Positions 10,317 through 22,663 of a stretch of DNA of 64,000 bases are shown one piece after another. Each line of letters starts with the position of its first letter. The stretch's first letter is position 1. Below the pieces are notes generated by a model. It did no database searches. It saw only the letters and a list, made by a program, of their open reading frames with translations, and was not told the origin of the DNA. Origin of the DNA: Arachnopeziza araneosa (taxonomy: Eukaryota; Ascomycota; Leotiomycetes; Helotiales; Arachnopezizaceae); NCBI GenBank assembly GCA_003988855.1, contig QYAI01000071.1, forward strand, positions 170,088-234,087, written 5' to 3'. The translations under genes and the position numbers were made by a program.

Positions 10317-11585
10317 TCAGGAGCTTCTCCGCATTCTTGAACCATCTGATATTTTATTGTGCTCACTAGATGAAGACAAGGCGCCGCGCGTCTGTTCATT
10401 AGGGATGCTATAGTTAGCAACAGCCTCTCTCGCAGCTTTGTCTAGGCCTCGCCCGATTTTCTCATAGAATTTCTGCCAGACCAGCCACGCTACCACGGTG
10501 AGGATGGTGAGAGGTATAGTGAGTGCCCAGTAGAACCAGAATCGAGGTTTCGGCACGCCTCCCCATGACTCTGCATCCCAATCGAACAAAGGGATGGCGA
10601 ACAAGGTGCTGATAAAAGTTCCTGGAAGAACGATCATGGTCAGGAGGGCAATGGATTTCATGCTAAAGAGATCGTTAGAATTTGTAGACTAGTGCATACT
10701 TAATAAAGTACGTAATTCAAGGAAACTCACGCAGAACTGTCACGCTTGCTTGCGACTGCAATGCTCTTAGAATCTCTGGCCAACTCAATATTCTGTTGCA
10801 CATCTCTCTGTGCGATCAAATTATATACCTAAAAGTCAAATTCAAATTAGCCAGTCCATATATCCGCAGAAAGAGCGTAAACGAACGTTTTGATTTTGAA
10901 TTACACATATGTCTTTGTAATACTCGAGACCGCTGAGGTCATGGAGGATTTGGCTTTTATGTGCATTTAAAAGCGCCGAGAAGACTTCCCAATTCATCAC
11001 AGAAGCCCCAGAGGATCCAAGAATGTTATGATCTCCAGCCAGCTTTGAGCGAGAAATGGATAGTTCGATGAACTCGCACAAATACAAATGTGACCTGTAT
11101 AAAGTACGATACCAACCGATCATCTGACTAATTCTACTCACTTCAAAACTCACTTGGTCGTAATCAAGAGGAGCTCGCAAGCTCAGGTGACTAACGGCTA
11201 TGCCACCTAAATGTCCGGTTCGGGTCTGGACTGCCGCGATATCCCCCTGAACTAATTCTAACCATCTAGGGACTATCATAAGTACAGCTTCTACGAGAAC
11301 GAGACCGAGTACAAGTGGCTGGTTGGCAAGATGGCGCAAGCTCTTAAGTACTCGTAAATAGTGGTCGAGTAGAGTTTGGTTGCAGATACGAAGTATCCCG
11401 AAAGTGACTCTTGTAGTGCTGTTCCATGAGAATCCGAGTTGCATATCTGTTTCTGTGTCTGTGCAAGGTGTAATGATGTATCCTAGGATCTTTTAGTCTG
11501 GCAATGAGAAGATTGTGATGTTGGGGATTTTCGTACCGAGATCTAGGTCCGATCCTTTACCAGCAAGCTCTTCCCTAGATAGCAT
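10317..11585 (-). CDS. CorA-like two-helix membrane protein
   Basis: Four exons, 11585-11537, 11458-10887, 10828-10731 and 10662-10317, give 354 residues in phase; the tiny first exon (MLSREELAGKGSDLDL) is the least certain. Near the C-terminus lie two hydrophobic helices, SIALLTMIVLPGTFISTLFA and FWFYWALTIPLTILTVVAWL, placed as in CorA-type magnesium channels. The preceding segment RDSSAMKSI with the LPGTF turn is typical of the large fungal CorA-like family. The GMN selectivity motif of true CorA is absent. A cytosolic helical N-terminal region and a short charged tail complete it. Ion transport is therefore only a possibility. The N-terminal domain is shorter than in many relatives. Confidence 0.7.
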
Positions 11586-12926
11586 ACTATAACGACCTAG
11601 AAACTGTATGCTTGGTTGCAAAATGGCAGAAGGTAACCGAAAGTCTGATATCATTTCCAACAAGTTTTCCTTATCCCAAGACCAAGTGATGTACCGCCCG
11701 GCTTATATTCTCTTTTTTCTATGCTACTTTGAGATTAGTATTCTCGTAAGATCATCGTTATCTTCTCAAAATAGCTCAATTACGGTCAAGTAATGACTAT
11801 TTTATTGACGGAATAGACCTACTAGAGGCGAATTTCATTGATTAAGTCCATTTGTTGCCTATCGTTCACCAACCTCGGAGCTTCTTTACTTGCTTACATC
11901 TTGATTTCAGTCGGTTTAAGTAAGCGTTCTAGAACTCGCGAGTCACTATCCTGTTCGTCCTTAATTTATGATAGTATTTGAAGGAGTGGAACTCGTCTTA
12001 CTGGGTAGTTCTATATCTCTCTATAAATAAGATTAGAGCCGGCTCGAACTTTAGCGGGAGAGAGATTTTTGCCTGATTCTCTATGTACTATTTCGGATCC
12101 CGAGAGTAAGTGTCCATATTTTAAAGCCTTCTACGTTTCTTCCAGCTCATGAAGAGTTAAGCTGGTAAAGTAGCCTAGCCTTGATTACCAAGCGTGTCCT
12201 TGGATCTAATAAGCGCGGTTCTGTGTCTGCTTATCCAAAATATTGTGACCTCTGTACAGATAGAGACTGCTAGAATGCTCGAGAATCCGGTTGTGTAACA
12301 AGACAATCTAGGAGAGGAGGAAGGGCGCGTTGGAAACGATTCGAGGTTGCGATAAGATTACAAGGGCCTATTTTTAGATCATGCGGCATGGGCCTCGACT
12401 TGTCAGGCGCTTTAATCTATACATGAAAATAATTTTTACCTCGCGAAAGTAAAAATATTTCGATCCGCTGCTATTATCCTCGTACATTGATAAAATTCAA
12501 GAGACACTACGTGACCATTTCCGCTTGATGCCCGGATTGACGCCTAAGGAGTTAAGTAGGATAGGCGCAGGCCGTGTCATGGTGCATGACTTACTCGTCT
12601 CCGGTATTGCTATCAGAATGTTAAGAGGCAAAGTTGAACTGTAGTCCTTGTTGATTGTGGTGTAAATGAGACTTTGAATGAGACGGAAAGGGAGGGGATC
12701 CGGGGGATCTATAACCGGATTAGACTGCTGCCAGGCCAATGGAGATTCGTCTTTTGGTCACAGAAACACTTCAAAAACAACTAAGGAAGTGTGACTTCAA
12801 GCTTTTTACGACTGATTAGGGTGGAATCTAAGGTCCTCTATCTTAAAACGGGGCCTCTTCTCCTACGATTGATAAGAGATAAGTACATGATAGTATGCCT
12901 CTCGGAGAATATTTTCTTTCTGAATA
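11586..12926. other. Long intergenic stretch without recognisable gene
   Basis: About 1.3 kb of moderately AT-rich sequence. All open frames are short and frequently interrupted, and none resembles a protein I know. It could be old repeat sequence, but no terminal repeats or transposase motifs are visible. Confidence 0.4.
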
Positions 12927-14739
12927 CTATACTAGTATAATATCTTCCGCAGTTTCCATACCCAAACCTTCCCCATACATCGAACCATGGACGTAGCAGT
13001 CGCCGATAAGGGTGTAGGTAAGTTCTTGATCTTTCTGCCTGGGATTTTGACGTATGATAAAGGGAGTTTTAGATCCGTAAAATATACAGATCTTGTCACC
13101 GTTAGATACGTTTTTCTCTGAACCTTTTCCCGCATAGCCGTTGGTCGTGGTGAAGAGGGTTCGTTTCCAAGTGTAATAAAATGCATCCGAAAAAGCGAGA
13201 AAGTCTTCCTTATCACGCCGTGTTGCTTTTCGCCACAGCTCTCCACTTATGCTATCCCTCATAAGTTTCCTCTCATCCAGAAGACTTTGATAATGGTAGG
13301 AATATTCGGCTGTTGCTACATCCATATCGTTTGTTAGGTTGCATAAAATCGAACGCCAGCAGACTTCATCGCAGGATTCATTAGTGGGATAAGGATTCAA
13401 GTTTGTAACTATATTTGCCCAGTTATTGAACCAATCAAATACGCTAGAGGCATATTGTCTAGATTCTTCCCAGCTTTTGCCGAGGGAGTTAGGGTAAGGT
13501 CCGTAAACAATGTTAACCGAGTCCAATATGAAACCTGAGAGAACAATGGCATTTCGGGTTGACGCGTGTTCCTGTACGCTCACTCGCGTTCTGATACCAC
13601 CCGCTTGCCATTTCATCTTCTCAAAAGTACGAAAGGAGTTAAAGACTCTTGTTGATGACCAATCGGGTACCCAGGATGGAAGGTCCGAGAGAATTCTGGG
13701 AGTTCCGAGGCCCGCAGAGTGAAGAAGGCCAAGATCTCCATCTCGGATCAGAAGATACAGGCAGACTTTGGTAAAAATGTCTTGAGGCGTAGATTCGTAA
13801 TCAGGCTTAAATACTGGACCTTTAACATCGCTCGCGATCCCCAAAAGCGCGAAAATTTTGTCCCGAGGGTCAGTGGCTTCTGAGCTGCGGAAATTATGAA
13901 GGAGATTTTGAATTCCTCTTGTATCTCCTGCTCTAAACTACTCACCATATTTAGTGATAATCTGGAGTTTACCAAACCCTTTGGGATCCCTGGTTCTTCC
14001 GTCGTTTGCGTGAATCGCAAGGAGCCGCTTGTCCAGACCAACTCTCTCAAGATATCCAAGAACATTCATCAATTCATCCCATTGTGCAACGGCATCCAGC
14101 CCACATGCAAGAATCTTCCGTCTCGCCATAACCATTTCTTGAACAATCCATAACCGAAAAAACCAGGGCCTATCGAGCAGGTTGCTCGAAGCTTTCCAAT
14201 CCGGATCTGACTCATGGCAAAATTTCGAGCGCTTGCGTCCAACTCAGCGTTCTAGATTCCTTCTCTCTATCGAGCGTTTTGATTTGATACGATAAGTAGT
14301 GAATAAATTTTATGGCCTGATCGCTATCCTCTGAGCTGTTTCCTACCCAAGCTATCACGCATGTTGCAGACACATAGATGTCTCGCATAAGTTGAACCTG
14401 CTGGCCCCTTCCTTTAAGATCTTTCTGATTGATACATATGGCGTCGATCCAGATGTCTCCATCTTTCCCACTCTCGACTAGGAATTGTAGTACGCCGGCC
14501 ACTGATTCGGGAATCTCCGAATACTCGTTCTCGGTGACCCGAATTTGGTTATTCGGTGTAGGATCCCCCCAGCAGTACGAGACAGCCTCGTACTCAAGAA
14601 AAGGTCGGTCCAGAGATACATGACGGATTTTGCACGTAGTTCGATTTGATTTCTTATCCCAAGATACTCGAAGAAGTCTTATCTCACGAGGATGTTGTAG
14701 TGCCTGATATAGAAACGGCTGGCTCTGGTGATTTTGCAA
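12927..14739 (-). pseudogene. HET domain (heterokaryon incompatibility) gene, disrupted
   Basis: The conceptual protein starts at 14739 (MQNHQSQPFLYQALQHPREI). It has the HET signatures YEAVSYCWGDP, DIWIDAICINQ, MRDIYVSATCVIAWVG, RPWFFRLWIVQEMV and TDPRDKIFALLGIAS, then a C-terminal region ending in ETAEDIILV. Two lesions break it. The frame shifts by one base near 14212-14225, between ALEILP and HESDPDW, with no usable intron. An in-frame TAG at 13938-13940 also interrupts it. The TAG sits in an 18-base GT...AG segment whose removal would restore KYGDTRGIQN, but that is far shorter than any normal fungal intron. HET proteins trigger cell death on fusion of unlike strains; this copy is probably dead. 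Confidence 0.78.
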
Positions 14740-14905
14740 TTCTGAGCTTGTAATATTCTAAGCACCGCCGAGATTATTTTCAGTGAGCCTGAGTTCAAGT
14801 GTGTAATCATGAGTAAGAAGAATTGCTCATGTTGGAGCGATTACATCCAAATATTAAGTTTTAAATATCATTCTCCTCAGCAATCCAATCTTCACCACTC
14901 ACGAG

Positions 14906-15488
14906 TCAACCAATCCTTTGCTTCTTCCTCACCCAAACCTCTCCACCCTCCTTTCCATCAGCATCTCCTCTAATCTCAACCTCCCAAGTCCCCAACTTGA
15001 AGTTTCCATGATCGCCTCTCCCGGTAAACAAGTCAAAAGACCACCCATGTTTCGAGCACGTAATCCCTTTACTGAGCTTGATCCCGAAATCCTCGATTTC
15101 AAATGGGGTGCCGCTCGAGAGAGGATATGCTTCGTGCGGGCATTTCTAATTCTCTCAGTTCAAATAACAAGAGGCAATAAAAAAAATAACAAACGTTAAT
15201 CATAGCGTGAAACGTCCCTTGGAATTGAAAAATCAGGACCTGTTCGTGCTCGTCGCTGGAGACGTGGGTCGAAGTCTCGGTGAGTGGAATCTCGATGGCT
15301 GTTGAATCGCGAGTGCTCGAGCGCGGGATCAGAAATACTTTGCAGCTGGGATTATCTCGGAGGAGAGGCGTGCACAGAGGGGCCTGGGAGGTGATGTTGG
15401 GGAATGAAGAGGATGGGCCGACGGAGAACCAGACATCGCGCTGTTGCCGCGGTGGGCCGAGGATGGAGCTTAATAATGGTAAGGCCAT
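14906..15488 (-). CDS. Rieske [2Fe-2S] domain protein
   Basis: Two exons, 15488-15195 and 15145-14906, give 177 residues with the intron in phase 0. The Rieske cluster ligands are Cys100 and His102 (KCPHEAYPL) and Cys128 and His131 (TCSKHGWSFDLFTG). The ATG at 15488 (MALPLLSSILGPP) is preferred to an in-frame ATG at 15590 because it starts right at the fold. The length matches small soluble Rieske ferredoxin-like proteins that resemble the N-terminal part of ring-hydroxylating oxygenases. No oxygenase domain follows, so it is likely an electron carrier. The redox partner is not evident from the neighbours. Confidence 0.85.
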
Positions 15489-17777
15489 TGCAGGAATCGA
15501 AGGCTGTAATTGCTTTGAAACATAATATTCGCGATTGGAGGTGTCTACAAATGTACTGAATATGAGAAAGATGGAAAACTCTATCCACATGGTCGGCTTG
15601 ATAGGTCCACAGTATACACGTGACTTTCGGCAATCTGATAAGGATAAAGTAAGAAAAGAGAGGGGAGAAAGAAGACCGATGAAAACACGAAAGTAGTAAT
15701 TTCATGGGAAAATTGATGAGTAAGAAAAATGTTAATCTATTCATTTAGGTGTCTCCCCTGAAACGTCTTGTCGCGAGAGATATTATCTACAAGTACTCTT
15801 TTCAAACCAAGACATCGGGATCTTTGGCAGACAAGGTAATTGCACTTGTTTAAACTTCCAAGATCCCGCAAAATACTATAAATAGTTCTTAGGGCATATT
15901 CGATAGCTTGGATCATACCAATCTGGAATTCATAAGGGTAGTGTCTTCTTTTCAGCTTGAGCTGCATCTCGCTGGCGTTTTGCTCCTTACAATTTCCAAT
16001 ACCTCGCCGTGTATTCATCTCTTCCATCACCGCTTCAATTCATTTCAGCCCCGTTTAAACTAACCATCCACAATCTCGAAGCCTACAGCATCATCGTGCA
16101 ACCTGGCAACATTCTGCTCGTCCTCCACTCCTGCATTCCTACCCCGGTTTTTGTACGCGCAACACACGTTACTTGCTCCTACAAAACTCCAACTCTCAAG
16201 AAGCTATCCGCTTCCTAGATCAGCATAATGAACCATACAGAAGTATGATTAGATCGAAGTGCCTTTAAGTCTTTTGCGCTCACACTGAATTGGTTGATAT
16301 ATCACGATCAGCCAAGCTTGTCAAATGCGGTTCATGATCACCTAGAAGAAAGCGTACGCGATGAAAATTAACCAGCCACCGATGGTGAGCTGCATGACTG
16401 GAGTGGTACGGACCCAAACCCGGATCGCGACAAAGAATATCATCATGCTTAGACAAACAAGATCAAGAACTAGTTGTCGCACTCTTCTCGATGTGTCGGA
16501 TTTCAGGTTACAGAAACTGACCTGGAATCTGCCGAGCTCTAACGCCTCGGTATGATTGCATGATTGCAAGACACACTCTGCTAGACTTTTGGTCGCGACA
16601 TCGGGACTGCAGAGGCAAGTAGCGTTTGTGAAGCTACATCCAGATACCTCGAGCTGGATGACGAGACATCCAATCTGGCGAAGAAGGGTCAGAGAGAAGA
16701 TGGCACCCTTTCCCCGCCTGGGAACTACTCACCGAACAACTCGGAACCGCTGGCGGGTCACTGGTTGAAGCCTCATAGCTTCGTGTGAGTTATTAAATGA
16801 CGAAACGAATCTTGAAACGGTTGTGATCTGAATTGTCGATGGGGTTGAAATTCCAGACGGGGAGGCCGGCCAGGCGATGCATAACAAAGATGTGTGCAAA
16901 GGACTCGGCTCCTACGAAACCCCAGAATGAAATCTCGGCTTCTACAGGGTATCGCCGTCTCTGTACAGCTTCATAGACATCCAGCCCTTTGAATTCGACT
17001 TGGAATCCCGCAGTGCGGTGGCCGGCAACTCCCCCTGGCGGCCCTGAGCGGGACAGATGCTGCCTCAAGGGCGCACCGTGGACTTGGGAGCAGATCTTGC
17101 AAATTGTGTGGAGAAGTGCACAAGTTGCTTCTGCGGAGCACAAGTCCGTCCACATAAACAAATCGTCTTCTGGCCGTTATTTTAGTGGTAGATGCTCCGC
17201 TTCGAAAAACGGATGCTTGCGCTTTAAACCTGCAAATACTGAGAGAGAGCCATGCACGAGTTTTGTACTAGGTTTTGATTTGGATAAGAACAAATGGTCT
17301 CTGCTTCATTTTCTGCGTCCGCTTCAAAAAGGCTTCTAACGTTTCTCGAATTCTGGTGGCTGGGTTTGGCGTGCTGTACAACTGCACCCACAGGCAGAGG
17401 TTCAAGACACCCCGAAGGATACGATTGGTCGCCTCCGTGCCAGCTCGGCGCTGAGATTATAGAAGTGTATGAATTATTTGAGCTGGATTATAAATTTCCG
17501 TCGATGGAAAGTATACAATAATGTTTGGCGCAGGGCTGGATAAGATTTGAAATGATTGAGCACTTATTCGAAGGAGGTTTTCATGCAATTATAATATACT
17601 ATAAGTTAACACAATACTGTGGTCTCGCAACACCTAAATAGATGAGATACATTCATCGCTCTGCGACTCAGTTTCCATTGATGACGTGACCAAAAAAGCA
17701 AAAAAGCAAAATTCTGAAAAGAGGAGATTTCTCCATCAAAATGATATATAATGAAACACATGGATCGCTGGAACATA
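15489..17777. other. 2.3-kb stretch with only weak coding candidates
   Basis: Short minus-strand frames occur at 15737-16030, 16342-16569 and 16793-17161. The second encodes one basic-flanked hydrophobic stretch (CLSMMIFFVAIRVWVRTTPV) that faintly recalls the first helix of fungal rhodopsin-like membrane proteins. No complete gene can be assembled. This may be a zone of gene fragments. Confidence 0.4.
16793..17161 (-). CDS. Hypothetical protein, possibly a gene fragment
   Basis: A 122-codon frame with a paired-Cys start (CALLHTICKICSQVHG) and an aromatic C-terminal half (FWGFVGAESFAHIFVMHRL). The Cys-rich start followed by a beta-rich segment is loosely like the N-terminal portion of some HET proteins, but no HET core follows. 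I do not recognise it. It may be a relic. Confidence 0.25.
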   Translation of the reverse strand: MFMWTDLCSAEATCALLHTICKICSQVHGAPLRQHLSRSGPPGGVAGHRTAGFQVEFKGLDVYEAVQRRRYPVEAEISFWGFVGAESFAHIFVMHRLAGLPVWNFNPIDNSDHNRFKIRFVI

Positions 17778-20700
17778 TCAATCAAAACCAAGCACTGAAT
17801 CTCCATCTGAACTACCATCGAGATCCGAATCTCCGTCAAAATTCGAGTCCGAAGCTACTTCCTTCCTGCCTCCGTCATTCGCGGGTTGAGAATAAGAATC
17901 ATCACCGAAAGTCTGACTATTCCCATTGGTTTGGGGAACGGCACTACTTGGGTTCTGGTTGGTAGCTTCACTATTGTTGAGGCTAAAAAATGGCGACGTG
18001 TCGATTCCCGGGTTCACCTGTGGAAGCGCCGCGATCTCATCGTTGAAAAGTGATGCCAAGTCAGCAGTGTCTTGAGAGAGCCTAGGGGTTTGCAATCTCT
18101 CGTGAGTGTCCCTAAGCCTCACCCTATTCCTTGCGATAATTCTCCTCATCATCTTTTCCGCTTTTCGCGGCTGCAGGTGCTGGTAGAATTTTTTCCTCAT
18201 AGGGAAGTCGATCCCAATTTCCTTGTGAACAATTTCCCTCCTGGACGCTTTCGACTTCCCATTCTCGTCCTTTTTGGAGATGTATTCACCTAGGACTTGC
18301 TTCAGCTGTCCAGAGCTAGCATAGATTCCGTAAGAGGTGAAGGTTCCATCAAGCACAATTATCAAATCACATCCGCACTTGATCATCATCCTGGCTGCGG
18401 GCCAAATCTTCAGCAGGGGCGGGACGCCGACGAGAGTGAAGATAGACACAAACATGGCCGTCCAATTCACAAAGTCCTGACCGATACTTTGGGCCATGAA
18501 TTTTGCAAGGTTGCCGAAGATGATACTGTTCATGATATCGACGAATTCGGATGATCTGATCTGTGGAAACCCGAAACACCGAACGACCTTTTCACAAAGG
18601 AATCGCGAGAGAGTAGGCGTGACTACCGAGTCTCCCAAAGGGATTGTTCGTGCTAGATTTTCTGGGCTCCAATTACCTTTGCAGATGAAACCGACGCTTG
18701 CCTTTACCCCTTGTCTTATCTTTCCTTCAGCGTCTGCTATCTGAACTGCTGTCAACTTTATTATCGAGGATGGATGGAAGATCTCGACAAGTTCTAGGGT
18801 ATCGTGTAAGAGCTCTCGAATCGATTGAGGATCATCTACTTTCTTAGCCGAAGTACTCCATAAAGAAATTGAAAACGCATTTTACCTTTGGATGTGTATA
18901 CAACTCGTGCACTATCGTCGGCACCTTGGCGAAAATTCAGGATCCGTTTTTTAAGATTTTCCTCCCTTTCTGACAGTGCGCTCATTACTTGAGCATCAGC
19001 CGAAGTACCCATTTCGTCCTTCTTCGTAAAGACAACAATGATCGGCATATTTGTGTTCAGGATGTCAATTATCGGCTTCTGAAAAGGCCTTGCAGTCTTC
19101 GCTTCGATACACAACCTTCGAGAAAAATCAGCATATTCATTTTCACGTTGATAAGGCATACCATATAGCATCAAGCTGATCGGCTTCATCCTTCTCTGCC
19201 GAGCGCTTCTTTATGAATTCCATCAATAACTCAAGCTTGTCCTTATCGCCCATTTCAAACCCGCTAGAGTCATGTATGATGAGTCCCGGACGGAACTCGG
19301 ACTCTAGGGGTAAATTAACATCATGCTCTGTCTGTTCAATAGGATTCGTGGGAGTCTGGTTTAAAATTAGTATTCTTCCCGATTTCTTGACAAAGTTGGG
19401 TTCTCACTATGGGTATGCCAAAGACACAATTAAGCAGTGTCGACTTTCCGACACCTGTTCCCCCACATACAAGGATGCGACATGATTTGTCCATATCTAT
19501 CCCTTCATCGAATACCCATGGGTCAATGGCGGGTATGGGTAAGTAGTCTATCCGAAATGCTCGCAAATTCCTCTTGTGGTCTTTCACCCAGCTGTCTCCT
19601 CGGATAGCTGTACGATATGTGTTCATGAGGAAAAATACGGAAGGGTGAATAATTGTTCCATAAGGCACTATACGAAGATTAGTCTTGCTACCTTTATCAG
19701 GGTACTTGTGGAGCTGTTTGACCTAAATCGTAATAGCCGATGAGTTTGCCCACTTGGCCTTTCACGAATGGATTTCTGGTCTGACTTGGGGTGACAATCT
19801 CGGCTAAACCACTCTTGATCAGACTGCTGGTTTTGTTGATTTTGACCATATGATGAACTTTGATCACTTCCTCGATATCGTTAGGCTGTGAGATAACCTC
19901 AGTCGTTGGTTCTTCCTGCGGAGGCTGAGAACTTTTGCGGCGCCTGGATGAAGCCCTATTTGACTTTGCAGGTTTATGTTGAGGCTTTTTGGACTTTGTT
20001 ATTGTGGTTGGTGGAGGAGCTTGTAAATTACCCTGGTTATGTGACCCTCTCAAGTCATACATATCCACTGAAATTCCATTCGAATATTTGAAGACCCATG
20101 GCTCAGAGCCTTGGACCTCGTTCTCTGCGCTTTCGGTAAGGGGAACTTTGGATGGGAAGACAAATTGAATGATGTCTTCATTCGCATCCGTATGAGAAGT
20201 CAGATTCGCATCATCTTTGAGACGAAGTCCGAGATTCTTGCTTTCAATCAACATCCACTGTAATGGGTACAAAGACAAGCCATCATATCTGGCACCTCCG
20301 CCGATATCTAATTGAGTTCCAAGAAACCAGGCCTCGATAAAACGGTCCCCGTTCAAGTCACTGGCATTGTCACTGCGGTTAAGTAAAACTGGCGCTAGGG
20401 TTTTTTGGTCTTCATTGAGAGAAGCGGCATGACGGATCTGCTTCACTGAGGCCGAGAAAGGTATTTTATCAATACCATCAATGTTAATATCATTGCTCGT
20501 ACCAATTAAACCGAGAAACTGGATGGTAGGTGGTTTAACTACCAACTCACTAAATGAATAAGCATAAATCATAGGCTATCTCAAGATCATATATCTCACT
20601 GTCTGCCTTTTGTAATCTAGAGATAAATCAGTCATCCAAACCATAAGAATCTAGCCTGAAATTGAGCCTACCCTTTTAATAACGTCCGGGATGGATCTGT

Positions 20701-21377
20701 GCTTGCTGCGTTTAAGTAGACTAGACCACAGCTCCCGAAACTTCGTTTCCGGTAGATTTTCGTTTTCGTTTTCGGACTCTAGATCTTCCGTGTAAGAAAG
20801 GAGGGCTGCCACAAGACGTGCAACAACTGTGCGACGTAAGCTTTTTTACACTAAACGATGGGGGAAGTCACTAACGAGCTCCACCACCAAAACCGAACAA
20901 CCACACTTCGTCATCAGTACCTCCAGTATTTGCACGAACGTACTTTCTTTTGTATCAGCAAGGGCCAAGTCTGGTAGAGCAATACCAACCTTGAGAACGT
21001 CCAGAATATGCTCCTCAACGTCTTTCCAGGTAGAATTTGCCCCCTTTTCTAGACATTTGCCACTAAAGTATCGACATATCTACAAGATAGGGGTTGTTAA
21101 CCTTTGACAAATACAATTATCCTTTCATTTGCTTACCTGATTGATTTCTCCGCCATTTTCATTGACAATGATACCTTCTTGGAGACATGACCAAATGCGG
21201 TAGATGTTACTGTGGTTGCTCGTTTCATAGTCTAGTATGCATTAACTTTTTACGATTCAACCATCATGAATAGGGTTTCAATATCTCACTAGGTAGTTTT
21301 CCATTTGCATCATACCAAGGACCGTCTAAACAAGCGATAACACGCCTGATACTGGTCTCATTTACCATGTCTACCAT
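17778..21377 (-). CDS. DUF2235 (Tle1-like hydrolase) - P-loop GTPase fusion with membrane segment
   Basis: Ten exons give 1029 residues with every junction in phase: 21377-21290, 21231-21137, 21079-20990, 20942-20876, 20826-20672, 20575-19723, 19667-19408, 19355-19162, 19115-18886 and 18835-17778. Residues 1 to about 490 form a DUF2235 alpha/beta hydrolase domain (RRVIACLDGPWYDANGK, DEVWLFGFGGGA, TIQFLGLIGTSND, FLGTQLDIGGGA, YGTIIHPSVFFL) with a basic linker inserted. From about 518 a GTPase domain follows: P-loop GGTGVGKST (518-526), switch-II-like HDSSGFE (DSSG 565-568) and TKKD (631-634). Beyond it lie a hydrophobic stretch (TAMFVSIFTLVGVPPLLKIW) and an acidic Ser-rich tail. The usual nucleophile motif GxSxG is GFGGG, and the usual His before DxGGG is Gln, so the hydrolase part looks catalytically dead. 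Two separate genes are less likely because the 55-nt intron between 19722 and 19668 has a good GACTAAT branch. Confidence 0.78.
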
Positions 21378-22564
21378 TTAGTTAATCTGCGAGGGTTTTT
21401 GAAGGCGAGGAAATTGTGTGAAGACAAGCCAGAAGCATCCAGGAAGTAATACGGCCTGCTTAAAATACTGTTATGTCCTGGACAAATTTTTTGGGACAAA
21501 TGGAACAGACAAAGGAAAAGGAGATTGCTCACTCCACATATTTTATGCGATCAGGCAACCAGAGCTCATCGCTGACCACCTATTCACAAGGCAGGATTGA
21601 AAGCGCTTATTTCGCCACTTCCTATCAGGACGTCCAAACCATCAACTGAGTCACCTATTGGCTGCTGGCGGGGTTTCTCACTAGGATTCAAGCTACCTTG
21701 CACCGCCACGGCCCGCAACATGCCACGACCCACCCTTCAGAAACCAAAACATTTGACATGTGGCGGACGAAAATATATTCCCAATAATTTGATATGAATC
21801 TTGAATTTTGGTCTTATCATATTAAATATTTCCAGATATTGCGTCGCAAGTTATGAGTTTCTCAGCCATTCAATATTAAGACGAGATTGTATTCATCTAG
21901 CAAGGGCTTGCAAGGTCGATCGATGGTTTAAGCAAAGGAATGTTTCCACGCCCTTCTTTCCTGATACCTTGGAACCAATCAGGCGTTCGCAGCAGCACAG
22001 AGTCAGATGTGTAAAGGATGCCTTGCCCTATGGACTAGTAAATATGCGGCTCACATCACTCGCTTACGTGTTGGTAAGATGTTTGGAGGATTCAATTGGA
22101 TATGGTTGGGAGGGAGTAGAGAGGAGGAGTGGGGGCCATTTCTAAATACACGCTCAGGAAAATAGAATAATAACGATGTTTTAGTAAGAATAAAATCTAA
22201 GCCATTTCGGGTGTTAAACTTGAAATCTACAATGGCAAATTGTAGTCTAGTCTCATACACTATTGAAACAAGTATTGTACTGTTTTTGTTTTCAGACCAT
22301 AGCCTCTTCTGCTTTGCCCCGAATCGTGGCTGGGTGAAATGTATTTACCAGCTTCAATAGGAAAAAGACACATAAGAATGTTATTTTTGGGGATGAGTGG
22401 ACAAAATACTCGAGACTCTATTAACAACTCCCTCGAGAAATACGATTATTAAAGTACGCTATTCACATTTATGAAGCCGTTTGTTGCGATTTGACCGCTT
22501 CGGGCATCGGCCGTGCGGCTTGGTGGCGTTCTGCTTTTCAGTGGGGTGAAACTGTTGTGGCAAT
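21378..22564. other. Intergenic, no gene seen
   Basis: About 1.2 kb upstream of the DUF2235-GTPase gene. Open frames are short and unlike known proteins. The 3' part turns into repetitive sequence and the LTR. Confidence 0.4.
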
Positions 22565-22652
22565 GGAAGCCTGGAGGGCTGAACTGGGAAGCCTGGAGGG
22601 CTGAACTGGGAAGCCTGGAGGGCTGAACTGGAGAGCCTGTAGAGCTGAACTG
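22565..22652. repeat. 22-bp tandem repeat, four units
   Basis: Three identical 22-base units beginning GGAAGCCTGGAGGGCTGAAC run from 22565 to 22630. A fourth, diverged unit ends at 22652, twelve bases before the solo LTR. It is a minisatellite with no coding signal. Confidence 0.85.
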
Positions 22653-22663
22653 GAGGCCCCTAT

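Noticed and set aside
15099..15194. Read-through C-terminus of the Rieske gene without splicing (ending at 15099)
   Set aside because: It lacks the iron-sulfur ligands. Splicing 15194-15146 brings in CPH and CSKHGW exactly in frame.
19697..19722. Separate end of a DUF2235 gene at 19697 and a new GTPase gene starting at 19668
   Set aside because: The conserved DUF2235 C-terminal strand (VPYGTIIHPSVFFL) lies beyond the would-be stop, and a 55-nt intron with a good branch point joins both parts in phase.
21418..22145. Plus-strand frames between the DUF2235-GTPase gene and the minisatellite
   Set aside because: Short, no recognisable motifs, no coherent splice structure.
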